Shown here: piece after piece, positions 13,830 to 20,129 of the stretch | How positions within the stretch are numbered: position 1 is the stretch's first letter | How the letters are laid out: every line of letters begins with the position of its first letter | From: a virus | IMG/VR virus record: IMGVR_UViG_3300028794_000191 | Span: 1-31,896 of that record | DNA: 31,896 nucleotides | Reading direction: 5' to 3' (one strand) | Position numbers and translations under genes: made by a program | Notes under the pieces: generated by a model | The model's input: the letters and a program-made list of their open reading frames with translations, nothing else | What the model was told of the DNA's origin: nothing | Databases searched by the model: none

Positions 13830-14029
13830 CCACCACCCGCTGCCCCGGCTGCTCCGACGGAGTGAAGGGCCCCGGCAAGTACCTCTGCTGGGGCTGCTGG
13901 ACCTCCCTGTCGATGGCTGCGCGCAACGCCCTCAAGCGACGCGGCAACGGCGCGATCGGACGCCTCAGCGAGTTGTACGACCAGATCCACGACGGCGTCC
14001 CGCTCGCGAAGATCGAGATAACCCCATGA
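13826..14029 (+). CDS. Small zinc-ribbon protein (67 aa)
   Basis: ATG 13826 lies in an ATGA overlap. CPGCSDGVKGPGKYLCWGCW provides two CxxC knuckles 12 residues apart, a canonical minimal zinc ribbon at residues 6-25, followed by a helix (MAARNALKRRG) and a C-terminal IHDGVPLAKI. Such proteins are frequent in Streptomyces phages; the role is unknown. It overlaps the next gene by four bases. Confidence 0.78.
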   Translation: MTTTRCPGCSDGVKGPGKYLCWGCWTSLSMAARNALKRRGNGAIGRLSELYDQIHDGVPLAKIEITP

Positions 14030-14352
14030 GCCGCCTCTCGCGCACCCTGCACGTCGTGTACGGCGCGCTCCTCGTCTGGCTCGCCTACTGCGCCGTCATC
14101 TCCGCCCTCAACGGCTCCCCGTGGGCGTGCGTGGCCTTCGTGATCGGCTCCGGGCTGGCGGTGACGGCCGCGATCCGCGAAGGCGACCTCGACGACGCGC
14201 TGCGGCGTGAGGCCGTACGAGCCGAACGCCACGCCCGGACCAACAAGACCGCCGAGGCCGCGCTCAACGAGGCGTGCTGCGAACGCTGGTGGACCAGCCT
14301 CGCCACCGACCACGACCCGACCTGTCCCAACCAGCAACGGAGCGCAGCATGA
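14026..14352 (+). CDS. Two-helix membrane protein (108 aa)
   Basis: ATG 14026 in an ATGA overlap. Two hydrophobic segments are visible, residues about 11-28 (VYGALLVWLAYCAVISAL) and 32-50 (PWACVAFVIGSGLAVTAAI), followed by a charged cytoplasmic-type helix (DDALRREAVRAERHAR) and a tail with CCERWW and a final Cys. Function unknown; an early membrane protein could act in exclusion or host takeover. Confidence 0.75.
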   Translation: MSRLSRTLHVVYGALLVWLAYCAVISALNGSPWACVAFVIGSGLAVTAAIREGDLDDALRREAVRAERHARTNKTAEAALNEACCERWWTSLATDHDPTCPNQQRSAA

Positions 14353-15026
14353 CCAATAGCCAGCAGAACCGCCCCCTCACCCACGACGAACAGCTCACGA
14401 TGCTGTTCGACCGCACCGCCAAACTCAACGACCGGGTCTCCGCGCGCCTCGCACCCAAGTGGGGCTCCGAGGCCGGGATCATCCCGTCCGACCATCCGCT
14501 GTACGTCGGCGAGGGCGCCGTCGTCGAAGAGCAGGGCGCGCCCGTCGACTGGGAGGCCATCGCCAGGCAGCGCGAGCGCGAGCTGAAGGCCGTGGGAGAG
14601 CAGAAGCACGACGCCGAGGGGGAGCGGGACGGCGCGTACCGCGAACGCGCCCAACTCCTCGCCCTCCTCGCCGCGCTCCACCCCTCGGTCATCGCACCCG
14701 CACCCGACGTCGACGAGGACGGCTGGCAGATCCTGTACCTCCGGATCGGCGGCAAGCAGGCGTCATGGCACATCGCGCCCCGCGACGCCGAGCTGTTCGC
14801 CCACGTGGAGCACGTCGCCGCCGACGATCGTCGGGCGCAGTGGGACGGCCATAGGACCGAGCAGAAGTACGCGCACATCGGGGAGCACGCCGCCCGGCTC
14901 CATGCCGAAGCGCGCGGCCGGACCGAGACCCCCGCTCATGAGCGGTACCGGTTCGCGACCACATGGGCCGAGTACGACGCGGGCCGCCGCGCCGCCCTCG
15001 CCGAGCGCCTCCAGGAGGGGTCATGA
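14349..15026 (+). CDS. Hypothetical actinophage protein with SWHI-type domain (225 aa)
   Basis: ATG 14349 overlaps the preceding TGA. Residues 60-105 form a charged coiled-coil (AIARQRERELKAVGEQKHDA). The conserved part is GWQILYLRIGGKQASWHIAP with ELFAHVEHV and WDGHRTEQKYAHI, a set of motifs that recurs in hypothetical proteins of Streptomyces and other actinophages. The alternating His/Asp pattern might bind a metal, but no enzyme family is recognised. Coupled to both neighbours. Confidence 0.75.
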   Translation: MTNSQQNRPLTHDEQLTMLFDRTAKLNDRVSARLAPKWGSEAGIIPSDHPLYVGEGAVVEEQGAPVDWEAIARQRERELKAVGEQKHDAEGERDGAYRERAQLLALLAALHPSVIAPAPDVDEDGWQILYLRIGGKQASWHIAPRDAELFAHVEHVAADDRRAQWDGHRTEQKYAHIGEHAARLHAEARGRTETPAHERYRFATTWAEYDAGRRAALAERLQEGS

Positions 15027-15442
15027 CGGCCGTCGGCTGGGACCCAGACGGCTTCGACGACGAAGCGTGCCCCGGCCCCTGCTGCCAGACCCCGCCGGAC
15101 ACCCGACACCAAGGACTGACCATGGACCCGAACGTCCCCCTCGGCCGCATCGTCGACACCAGCCAGCAGAATTGCAGCTACTCGCCCGGCGACCGCCCGG
15201 AGAGCGACTGCGGCCAGCCAGCGACCTGGCACATCGCCTGGGACGCGCAGCTGGAGAACGGCCTCGCCTGCGACGAGCACATGGCCGAAGCCCAGCGCGA
15301 CTACGTGTACGTCGACCGCCACCGCGTCACACCCGACTGCGCGATGCCCGGCTCGATCTGGTTCTTCGAAGAGAAGCGCTGCGGCTACCCCGACGACCCC
15401 GAACGGCAGGCCGCCAGCAAAGCGCAGCACGCGACTGCCTGA
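15023..15442 (+). CDS. Cys/His-rich hypothetical protein (139 aa)
   Basis: ATG 15023 overlaps the previous TGA. The N-terminus carries CPGPCC; the main motif is CSYSPGDRPESDCGQPATWH followed by GLACDEHMAEAQ, where Cys/Cys/His/Cys/His spacing fits a treble-clef-like zinc site seen in many small actinophage proteins. An ATG at 15122 could give a 106-residue form without the first cluster. A hairpin follows the gene. Function unknown. Confidence 0.75.
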   Translation: MTAVGWDPDGFDDEACPGPCCQTPPDTRHQGLTMDPNVPLGRIVDTSQQNCSYSPGDRPESDCGQPATWHIAWDAQLENGLACDEHMAEAQRDYVYVDRHRVTPDCAMPGSIWFFEEKRCGYPDDPERQAASKAQHATA

Positions 15443-15451
15443 GCATGACGA

Positions 15452-15494
15452 AGGGGCGCGCGCCAACAGTCTGGCCGGACCGGCGCACGCCCCT
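15452..15494 (+). terminator. Imperfect hairpin after the 139-aa gene
   Basis: AGGGGCG (15452-15458) pairs with CGCCCCT (15488-15494) and CGCC (15461-15464) with GGCG (15482-15485), leaving a small internal mismatch and a 17-nt loop. It lies in the 93-nt gap before the gene at 15536 and is a weaker terminator candidate than those at 9472 and 10739. Confidence 0.5.
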
Positions 15495-15535
15495 CAGGTG
15501 CTGATCACCGTACCGCTTGAGCACCAGGAGCAGCG

Positions 15536-16255
15536 ATGACCACCACCGCCCACCACCTCCGCACCATCACCCTCCACTGGACCGACCTCACCCAAGCCCT
15601 CGCAACCACCGGCACCGCCACCTGGCCCCCCGCCGGACGCATGACCGACTACCTCGCCAGCATCGACCGCAACGACGCCGAGGAACTGGAGGCCGAACGC
15701 CACCGCGCGCTCGCCCTCCGCACCCTCGAACGCGACCCCACCCAGATCGGCGAAACCCGACCCCCGCTCCGCATCGCCGTCCTCGACACCATGCGCACCG
15801 TCGAGGCCGCCCTCGTCAACACCGCCGATCAGGTCGCAGCCGTCGTTCAGCGCTCCCCGATGCCCTTCGCCCCCCGCTCGTGGCCGGCCGCCGACCGGGC
15901 CCGCCGCGACCAGCTGGCGCGCGCGGACGCGGCAGACCTTCGCCGCTGGCGCTACTCCGGCCGCCGGATCGCGACGTACGCAGGACTGTGGCTCCTCGCC
16001 CGAGTCGAGCGCGCGCCAGGCCCGTTCATCGCGTTGCCTGATACGCAGGCCCGGCTGATCGCGAACGTGGCCGCAGGCGCAGCCGAGCGCGTAGAGCGGG
16101 CCCTCGACGTTGCCGCACGCGTCGCGCCCCTCGCCCGTCCGTGCCCGGACTGCGGCGGGCGGATCGAGATGCACGGGGGTGCCGGCGCCGATCCGGTGGC
16201 GCATTGCACGAGGTGCGGGCACGTGTGGTCAGGGCAGAGCACGGCCGTGGCGTAG
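15536..16255 (+). CDS. Conserved phage protein with C-terminal zinc ribbon (239 aa)
   Basis: ATG 15536 with AGGAG 6-7 nt upstream. The product is helical for about 190 residues (LHWTDLTQALATTG, AVLDTMRTVEAALVNTADQV, QARLIANVAAGAAERVERAL) and ends in a zinc ribbon with CPDCGGRIEM and CTRCGHVW. This overall arrangement is common among Streptomyces phage and prophage proteins annotated only as hypothetical. It is the last gene of the rightward early block; the terminator at 16334-16364 lies between it and the convergent HTH gene. Confidence 0.8.
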   Translation: MTTTAHHLRTITLHWTDLTQALATTGTATWPPAGRMTDYLASIDRNDAEELEAERHRALALRTLERDPTQIGETRPPLRIAVLDTMRTVEAALVNTADQVAAVVQRSPMPFAPRSWPAADRARRDQLARADAADLRRWRYSGRRIATYAGLWLLARVERAPGPFIALPDTQARLIANVAAGAAERVERALDVAARVAPLARPCPDCGGRIEMHGGAGADPVAHCTRCGHVWSGQSTAVA

Positions 16256-16333
16256 CTCTGCCATCCTGGTGGTACGCGGCGAATCACCGACCGGGTGGGC
16301 CGCGAGTTGCTGGCAGGCCACCAGCAACGACGA

Positions 16334-16364
16334 AGCCCCCGACCGTCTCGCTCGGTCGGGGGCT
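16334..16364. terminator. Bidirectional terminator between convergent genes
   Basis: AGCCCCCGACCG (16334-16345) and CGGTCGGGGGCT (16353-16364) make a perfect 12-bp stem with a 7-nt loop. It sits between the rightward gene ending at 16255 and the leftward gene ending at 16378, so it can serve both. Confidence 0.85.
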
Positions 16365-16377
16365 CACGTACGCCCGC

Positions 16378-16647
16378 CTACTCCTCGGCCTGCGGCTTCA
16401 GGTCCGTACGCTCGCCCGGGCGCAGCTCCCGGCCCTTGTAGTAGGCGCGCGCCTCAGCCAGATCCCAGAACTCCCTGGTACTGCCCGGCTTCCGCTGCGA
16501 CGGCGGGAACTTCGGGTCCCTCACACGGAGGTTGTGCAGCCACTGGCGCGTGACCCCCAGCTCCGCCGCGAGCTGCGAGAGGTTCACCAATCTGCCCTCC
16601 TCGGCCTGCTTCTCCTCCGGCCCTGGCACGTCCGGCATAGGCTCCAT
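16378..16647 (-). CDS. Leftward helix-turn-helix regulator (about 89 aa)
   Basis: This is the only leftward gene after 1053. ATG 16647 is taken as start because the in-frame GTG at 16668 overlaps the rightward -35 and has no ribosome site; ATG 16638, with GGAG close upstream, is another possibility. The HTH is LVNLSQLAAELGVTRQWLHN (first helix, turn, recognition helix), followed by LRVRDPKFPP, STREFWDLAEARAYY and a basic end, the layout of small MerR/AlpA-like phage regulators. It faces a promoter whose -10 is inside a perfect inverted repeat, so autoregulation and control of the rightward unit are inferred. Confidence 0.8.
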   Translation of the reverse strand: MEPMPDVPGPEEKQAEEGRLVNLSQLAAELGVTRQWLHNLRVRDPKFPPSQRKPGSTREFWDLAEARAYYKGRELRPGERTDLKPQAEE

Positions 16648-16661
16648 CCTGCCCAACCTTG

Positions 16662-16690
16662 TTGACACTGTAAAGCAGGTTCCCTAGCTT
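16662..16690 (+). promoter_or_regulatory. Strong rightward sigma-70-type promoter
   Basis: TTGACA (16662-16667), a 17-nt spacer and TAGCTT (16685-16690) form one of the best consensus promoters in the window. It would start transcription near 16697 towards the gene at 16788, reading through the leader hairpin at 16711-16750. Confidence 0.75.
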
Positions 16691-16699
16691 GGAACCTGC
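16675..16699. promoter_or_regulatory. Perfect inverted-repeat operator over the -10 box
   Basis: GCAGGTTCC (16675-16683) and GGAACCTGC (16691-16699) are a perfect 9-bp inverted repeat with a 7-bp centre containing the -10. A dimer bound here would block the rightward promoter. It is unrelated in sequence to the operator at 1075-1103, so a different regulator is expected, most simply the adjacent leftward HTH protein. Confidence 0.75.
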
Positions 16700-16710
16700 A
16701 CCAACAACAA

Positions 16711-16750
16711 GCCCCCGGCCCGGCGCGCGAACGCCATATGGGCCGGGGGC
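16711..16750 (+). terminator. Terminator-like hairpin in the leader of the second rightward unit
   Basis: GCCCCCGGCCC (16711-16721) and GGGCCGGGGGC (16740-16750) form a perfect 11-bp stem with an 18-nt loop, starting about 15 nt after the expected transcription start and ending 37 nt before the next gene. It may act as an attenuator or as a 5' stabilising structure. Confidence 0.6.
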
Positions 16751-16787
16751 GGACCCACCCACAACCATCACGAAGGAGCAGGCCCGG

Positions 16788-17123
16788 ATGGAGCGTACCG
16801 ACCAGCCCACCCCTGCTGAAGAACCCGTCAGCCTCCGCAACCTCCTCACCACCATGGCCGACCTCCTCAGCCACAACACCCCCGAGAACGAGTTCACCGA
16901 CGCCGAGCGCCTCACCGTCGCCCGCGACCTCACCGAGGGCGAAGAGCCGGCGCACACCCAGCTCCTCGCCGTCGCCCCCCGCATAGAGGCCCCGGTCACC
17001 CGCGGCGAGTACGCCCTCCTCCTCCGCCGCGTCGCCCCCGTCGCGCACCTGCGCGCGCAGGCCGCCGAGGACTACCGCCGCTACGCCGACCGCCGCCCGG
17101 GTCACACGGGAGGCACAGCATGA
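16788..17123 (+). CDS. Hypothetical protein, first gene of the second rightward unit (111 aa)
   Basis: ATG 16788 with AAGGAG about 9 nt upstream; the frame is open to 16689 but the start follows the leader hairpin. The product is helical (SLRNLLTTMADLLSHNTPEN, then TDAERLTVARDLTEGEEPAH, then a basic C-terminal helix with EDYRRYADRR). No family is recognised. Its stop overlaps the ribbon-helix-helix gene, so the two are probably expressed in equal amounts and may interact. Confidence 0.75.
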   Translation: MERTDQPTPAEEPVSLRNLLTTMADLLSHNTPENEFTDAERLTVARDLTEGEEPAHTQLLAVAPRIEAPVTRGEYALLLRRVAPVAHLRAQAAEDYRRYADRRPGHTGGTA

Positions 17124-17464
17124 GCACACCGCCCACGGTCGGTAAGACCGCCTCCGTCAAGGTCGACCCGCAGCTGTATGACGACCTGGAGACGATGCTC
17201 CGCACCGGTATGACCGTGTCGGACGCCGTGCGTACCGCCGTCGCCATCGTGGCCGGCACCTACCGCGCGGCGTGGGACACCGGACGCTGCCCGGACGCGG
17301 TCCGTCCGACGATCACTCGGTACTGGATTGACCGGTATGACGCAGGTCAGGAGCCCCCGCGCGGCTCGGTGCAGTCGACCGTTCCGACGCCGTACACCGA
17401 GCGTCCGACACCGCATCCGACGATCACACCGCCCAGTCCGACACCCGTACGACGAGGCGTCTGA
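17120..17464 (+). CDS. Ribbon-helix-helix-type protein with Pro-rich tail (114 aa)
   Basis: ATG 17120 in an ATGA overlap. Residues 10-48 fit the RHH fold: a strand (TASVKVDPQ), helix one (LYDDLETMLRTG) and helix two (TVSDAVRTAVAIVAGTYRAA). RHH proteins dimerise and bind operator DNA with the strand. The C-terminal 45 residues (TPYTERPTPHPTITPPSPTP) are Pro/Thr-rich and disordered. It is a candidate regulator of this unit. The TGA overlaps the next ATG as TGATG. Confidence 0.75.
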   Translation: MSTPPTVGKTASVKVDPQLYDDLETMLRTGMTVSDAVRTAVAIVAGTYRAAWDTGRCPDAVRPTITRYWIDRYDAGQEPPRGSVQSTVPTPYTERPTPHPTITPPSPTPVRRGV

Positions 17465-17607
17465 TGCTGGCCCTGTTCTTCGCCGGATCGGCCGCGCTCA
17501 GCCTCTTCGGGCTCTGCGCGGTCGCCCTCCACGACACCCCGCGTATTACCGGGACCACCGCGTTCATCCTCACCCTGGCCGCGCTCGGCGTCGCCGTCCT
17601 CCGCTGA
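17464..17607 (+). CDS. 47-aa two-helix membrane micropeptide
   Basis: ATG 17464 is fused to the previous stop (TGATG). Two hydrophobic stretches, MLALFFAGSAALSLFGLCAV and TTAFILTLAALGVAVLR, are joined by the short polar turn ALHDTPRITG, giving a helical hairpin in the membrane. It is followed 8 nt later by a larger membrane protein with GAAGGA between them. Coupling and composition support it; function unknown. Confidence 0.65.
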   Translation: MLALFFAGSAALSLFGLCAVALHDTPRITGTTAFILTLAALGVAVLR

Positions 17608-17615
17608 AGGACCCC

Positions 17616-18131
17616 ATGAACTACGTGACCTACGGCGGCGTCACCGTCGGCCTCTGCATCCTCATCTGGGACGTCACCAAGTGGTGGCCCGGCCGCGCCA
17701 AACTGCTGAAGGACCCTCTAAAGCACGCCGCCCGGCTGCTGCCCTGGCTGCTGTCCTGGTGCTACGGATGTCTCACCACCCTCGGTATCGGTGGCCTCAT
17801 CGGTACCGCGTCCAGCAGCGTCCTGGGCCTGTCGAACTGGCTGGGGGACGTGGCCCTGTTCTGGGGCGTCGGCGAGCAGCGCGGCCAGCTCGCGGCCCGC
17901 GCAACGTTCGTGCCGCTGTCCGGCCCCGGGAACTGCCTGGTCCTGATCCTGACCATCGCGTTCATCGCGGCCGTGAAGAAGGCCAACGATTTCGAGGCGG
18001 GCGTCCTGAAGCGGGGCGCGTGGTGCGGCATCACCCTGGGCACGTCCGCCGGGGTCGCGGGGTTCGCTGCGGTGCCCCTCGCGCAGGCCGCGAATTTGAT
18101 CGCCGACCCCGTGTACGCGGCGTTCCGGTGA
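17616..18131 (+). CDS. Multi-pass membrane protein (171 aa)
   Basis: ATG 17616 with GAAGGA upstream. Hydrophobic segments are seen at about 4-20 (VTYGGVTVGLCILIWDV), 40-66, 104-120 (GNCLVLILTIAFIAAV) and 134-158. Basic loops (KWWPGRAKLLKDPLKHAAR, VKKAND) suggest which face is cytoplasmic. Proteins with this opening are found in Streptomyces phages and integrative elements, but I cannot name a function; an exclusion or transfer-associated role is conceivable. The stop overlaps the next ATG. Confidence 0.78.
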   Translation: MNYVTYGGVTVGLCILIWDVTKWWPGRAKLLKDPLKHAARLLPWLLSWCYGCLTTLGIGGLIGTASSSVLGLSNWLGDVALFWGVGEQRGQLAARATFVPLSGPGNCLVLILTIAFIAAVKKANDFEAGVLKRGAWCGITLGTSAGVAGFAAVPLAQAANLIADPVYAAFR

Positions 18132-18490
18132 TGGCGAAGAGGCAGGCCAAGGAGTCCTCGGAGGAGCCGGGCCGTACGGCTGGCGCGTGCGTGCTGGTGG
18201 TCCTCGCGGGGGTCGTCACCGCCGTGGTGTTCGCCGTCTCTCCGACGGCCGGAGTGCTCGCGGTGTGGGTCGTCGGGACCGTGCTGCTCTGGCGGTCTGT
18301 GCGCCGTACAGCTAACCCCGCTCCCCCACCGGGGGAGGAGCGCCCCTCCTGTGATGAGTGTGCAGGTCACAAACTTGTGAGCGTTGCCCCTCTCGAAGGC
18401 CGGAAGGGGATGTTGATCTACACAACAGTCGCCCCCGGACTGCCCAATTACACCCATATCCACATTGCAGGGGAGGTGAACACGCCATGA
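18131..18490 (+). CDS. Membrane protein with a C-terminal Cys cluster (119 aa)
   Basis: ATG 18131 in a TGATG overlap. A charged N-terminus (KRQAKESSEEPGR) is followed by two hydrophobic segments (CVLVVLAGVVTAVVFAVSP and AGVLAVWVVGTVLLW), a basic turn and a soluble C-terminal part with PSCDECAGHK, which could hold a metal. The ending (LIYTTVAPGLPNYTHIHIAG) is more AT-rich than its surroundings. Function unknown; part of the membrane-protein cluster. Confidence 0.72.
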   Translation: MAKRQAKESSEEPGRTAGACVLVVLAGVVTAVVFAVSPTAGVLAVWVVGTVLLWRSVRRTANPAPPPGEERPSCDECAGHKLVSVAPLEGRKGMLIYTTVAPGLPNYTHIHIAGEVNTP

Positions 18491-18588
18491 TCCGACGCCT
18501 CCTCGCAGCCCTCGGCATCGACCACACCACCTACTACTGCGCCAACTGCGGCGGGCATTACCCGGCTTCACACTTCCCCTGCGACTGA
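18487..18588 (+). CDS. 33-aa zinc-finger micropeptide
   Basis: ATG 18487 overlaps the previous TGA; GGGGAGG lies upstream. After a basic start (MIRRLLAALGIDH) the peptide has YYCANCGGHYPASHFPCD, whose Cys/Cys/His/Cys ligands could bind one zinc. The translational coupling and ligand pattern support a real gene despite its size. Function unknown. Confidence 0.62.
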   Translation: MIRRLLAALGIDHTTYYCANCGGHYPASHFPCD

Positions 18589-18606
18589 CCACGAGAGGAT
18601 TGGCCC

Positions 18607-18888
18607 ATGACCGAGAACACGGACGGCAACCCCCGCGCCAACGTCGTACGCGAGATACTCCGCGGCAACCCCGCCCTCGACGAACAACAGGCCGAGGACC
18701 TGATCGACGCCCTGTTGGACACGGCGGCCCACGAACTGGCCAACGAGCAGCGCGCCATGGCCGAGGCACACGGCGTCTCTCTGGAAAGGGACGGGAGGAC
18801 GGCACCGGGGGATCTGATCAACCACATCGATCCTCAGGTCCCCTTCGCCGAGGGTGGTCCGAACCGTGAGTTCGTGGACGGACCCTGA
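18607..18888 (+). CDS. Hypothetical acidic helical protein (93 aa)
   Basis: ATG 18607 with GAGAGG about 8 nt upstream. The product is helical and acidic (VVREILRGNPALDEQQAEDL, then IDALLDTAAHELANEQRAMA), with a polar C-terminus. No family recognised. It is the last gene before the terminator at 18965-18990. Confidence 0.72.
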   Translation: MTENTDGNPRANVVREILRGNPALDEQQAEDLIDALLDTAAHELANEQRAMAEAHGVSLERDGRTAPGDLINHIDPQVPFAEGGPNREFVDGP

Positions 18889-18964
18889 GCCGTTCGTAGT
18901 TGCATTCCGGACGATCACGCGTCATCCTGGCCCCACGTCCGGCGTGCCCGGACCCAACAACCTC

Positions 18965-18990
18965 GAAGGCCCGCCACCGCGCGGGCCTTC
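18965..18990 (+). terminator. Intrinsic terminator ending the second rightward unit
   Basis: GAAGGCCCGC (18965-18974) and GCGGGCCTTC (18981-18990) form a perfect 10-bp stem with a 6-nt loop. It isolates the lipoprotein gene from upstream transcription. In the remaining gap to 19098 I could not identify a convincing promoter. Confidence 0.82.
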
Positions 18991-19098
18991 GCCATTCCCC
19001 GACACCCAGTTGTGTCACAGAAACGTCACCAGGCCACCACAGCCCGTACACGCGACACATGATGCTCCCCAACTCACGCACCACCCCAGGGGGACACC

Positions 19099-19518
19099 AT
19101 GCGCACCCGCACCATCGCAGCCGCACTCGCCGCCACCGCACTACTCACGCTCACCGCCTGCGAAGGCACCGACAGCAGCAGCCCCAGCAAGCCGGACACC
19201 ACGGCCGAGGAAACCAACGACCAGCCGAAGGACACCGACGCGACCGCCACGGACACCGAAACGTCCGACAGCGCCACCGACACAGCCGCCGAGTCGGCAA
19301 CGCTGCCCAACCTCGTCGGCCAAGACCTCCAGGCCGCCCAAGACGAAGCACAGGCCGCCGGCTTCTACGCCCTCGACGACCAGGACGCCAGCGGCCAGAA
19401 CCGCTTGCAGGTCCTGGACCGCAACTGGGTCGTATGCAGCCAGGAGCCCGACGCCGGCACACACCCCACGGACACGCCCGTGGTCCTCTACGCCGTCAAG
19501 GACGACGAGAGTTGCTGA
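19099..19518 (+). CDS. PASTA-domain lipoprotein, probable moron
   Basis: ATG 19099 with AGGGGGA upstream. The first 21 residues are a lipoprotein signal (MRTRTIAAALAATALLTLTA then the lipobox Cys of LTAC), so the mature protein is anchored to the outer face of the host membrane. A 50-residue Asp/Thr/Ser-rich spacer follows. Residues about 72-135 have the PASTA pattern: LPNLVGQDLQAAQDEAQAAG near the start and SQEPDAGTHPTDTPVVLYAV near the end, as in domains that bind peptidoglycan precursors. It stands alone between two terminators, typical of a moron expressed in the lysogen. Exclusion of other phages or surface modification is inferred. Confidence 0.85.
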   Translation: MRTRTIAAALAATALLTLTACEGTDSSSPSKPDTTAEETNDQPKDTDATATDTETSDSATDTAAESATLPNLVGQDLQAAQDEAQAAGFYALDDQDASGQNRLQVLDRNWVVCSQEPDAGTHPTDTPVVLYAVKDDESC

Positions 19519-19532
19519 CCCACCGCTGAACT

Positions 19533-19562
19533 GGCCCGGCCCGCGCCCGCGTTGGCCGGGCC
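19533..19562 (+). terminator. Terminator between the lipoprotein and late genes
   Basis: GGCCCGGCC (19533-19541) and GGCCGGGCC (19554-19562) form a 9-bp stem with a 12-nt loop. It is only 21 nt upstream of the small terminase start, so late transcription must begin close to or pass through it. Confidence 0.7.
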
Positions 19563-19583
19563 TTCGCATGCCCGGAGGTGACC

Positions 19584-20129
19584 GTGCCGAACCAGAACGG
19601 CCTCCCGGTCACCGAAGAGGACTACAAACGCGTACGCCAACTGCACGCACTCGGCATGGGCCGCAACGCCATCGCCCGCGAGATCGACCGCGCGCAACGC
19701 ACCGTCTCCGTCATCGCTGGCGAACTTGGACTCGTCTTCGACGCGTCGATGACCGAGGACGCCACCCGGCACCGCGTCGCCCAACTCGCCGCCCTCCGCG
19801 CCGACACCGCCGTCGACCTCCACCTCGACGCGCTCCGGCTCACACAGCAGATGTGGGAGCCCGCGACCATCTACAACTTCGGCGGCAAGGACAACACCTA
19901 CCGCGACAAGCAGGTCAACGAGCCGCCCTCCGGCGACAAGAAGAACCTCATGGCCGCGGCCGGCATCGCCCTGGAGAAGTCTCTCAAGCTCGTCCCGCCC
20001 GCCGACGACTCCGGTGTCGAGGACGCTCAGTCGGTCCTCGGCCAGCTCATGGTCGGGCTGAGAGCGGCGTACGACCAGGCCAAGAGCGAGGAGGCAGGCA
20101 GCGAGGAGGCGGAGGGTGAGTCTCCTTGA
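19584..20129 (+). CDS. terS: Terminase small subunit
   Basis: GTG 19584 is selected because GGAGG (19574-19578) is correctly spaced; GTG 19578 overlaps that site. The 181-residue product has an N-terminal HTH (RQLHALGMGRNAIAREIDRA then QRTVSVIAGELG, residues 18-50) for recognising the packaging site, a central helical part (AALRADTAVDLHLDALRLTQ), and an acidic C-terminus (DQAKSEEAGSEEAEG) that would contact the large subunit. Identity rests on the HTH plus position directly upstream of and overlapping the large subunit gene. Confidence 0.82.
   Translation: MPNQNGLPVTEEDYKRVRQLHALGMGRNAIAREIDRAQRTVSVIAGELGLVFDASMTEDATRHRVAQLAALRADTAVDLHLDALRLTQQMWEPATIYNFGGKDNTYRDKQVNEPPSGDKKNLMAAAGIALEKSLKLVPPADDSGVEDAQSVLGQLMVGLRAAYDQAKSEEAGSEEAEGESP

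Noticed and set aside
19010-19098. Promoter for the lipoprotein gene
   Set aside because: TTGTGT near 19011 has no acceptable -10 at 16-19 nt spacing. I could not support any specific promoter in this gap.
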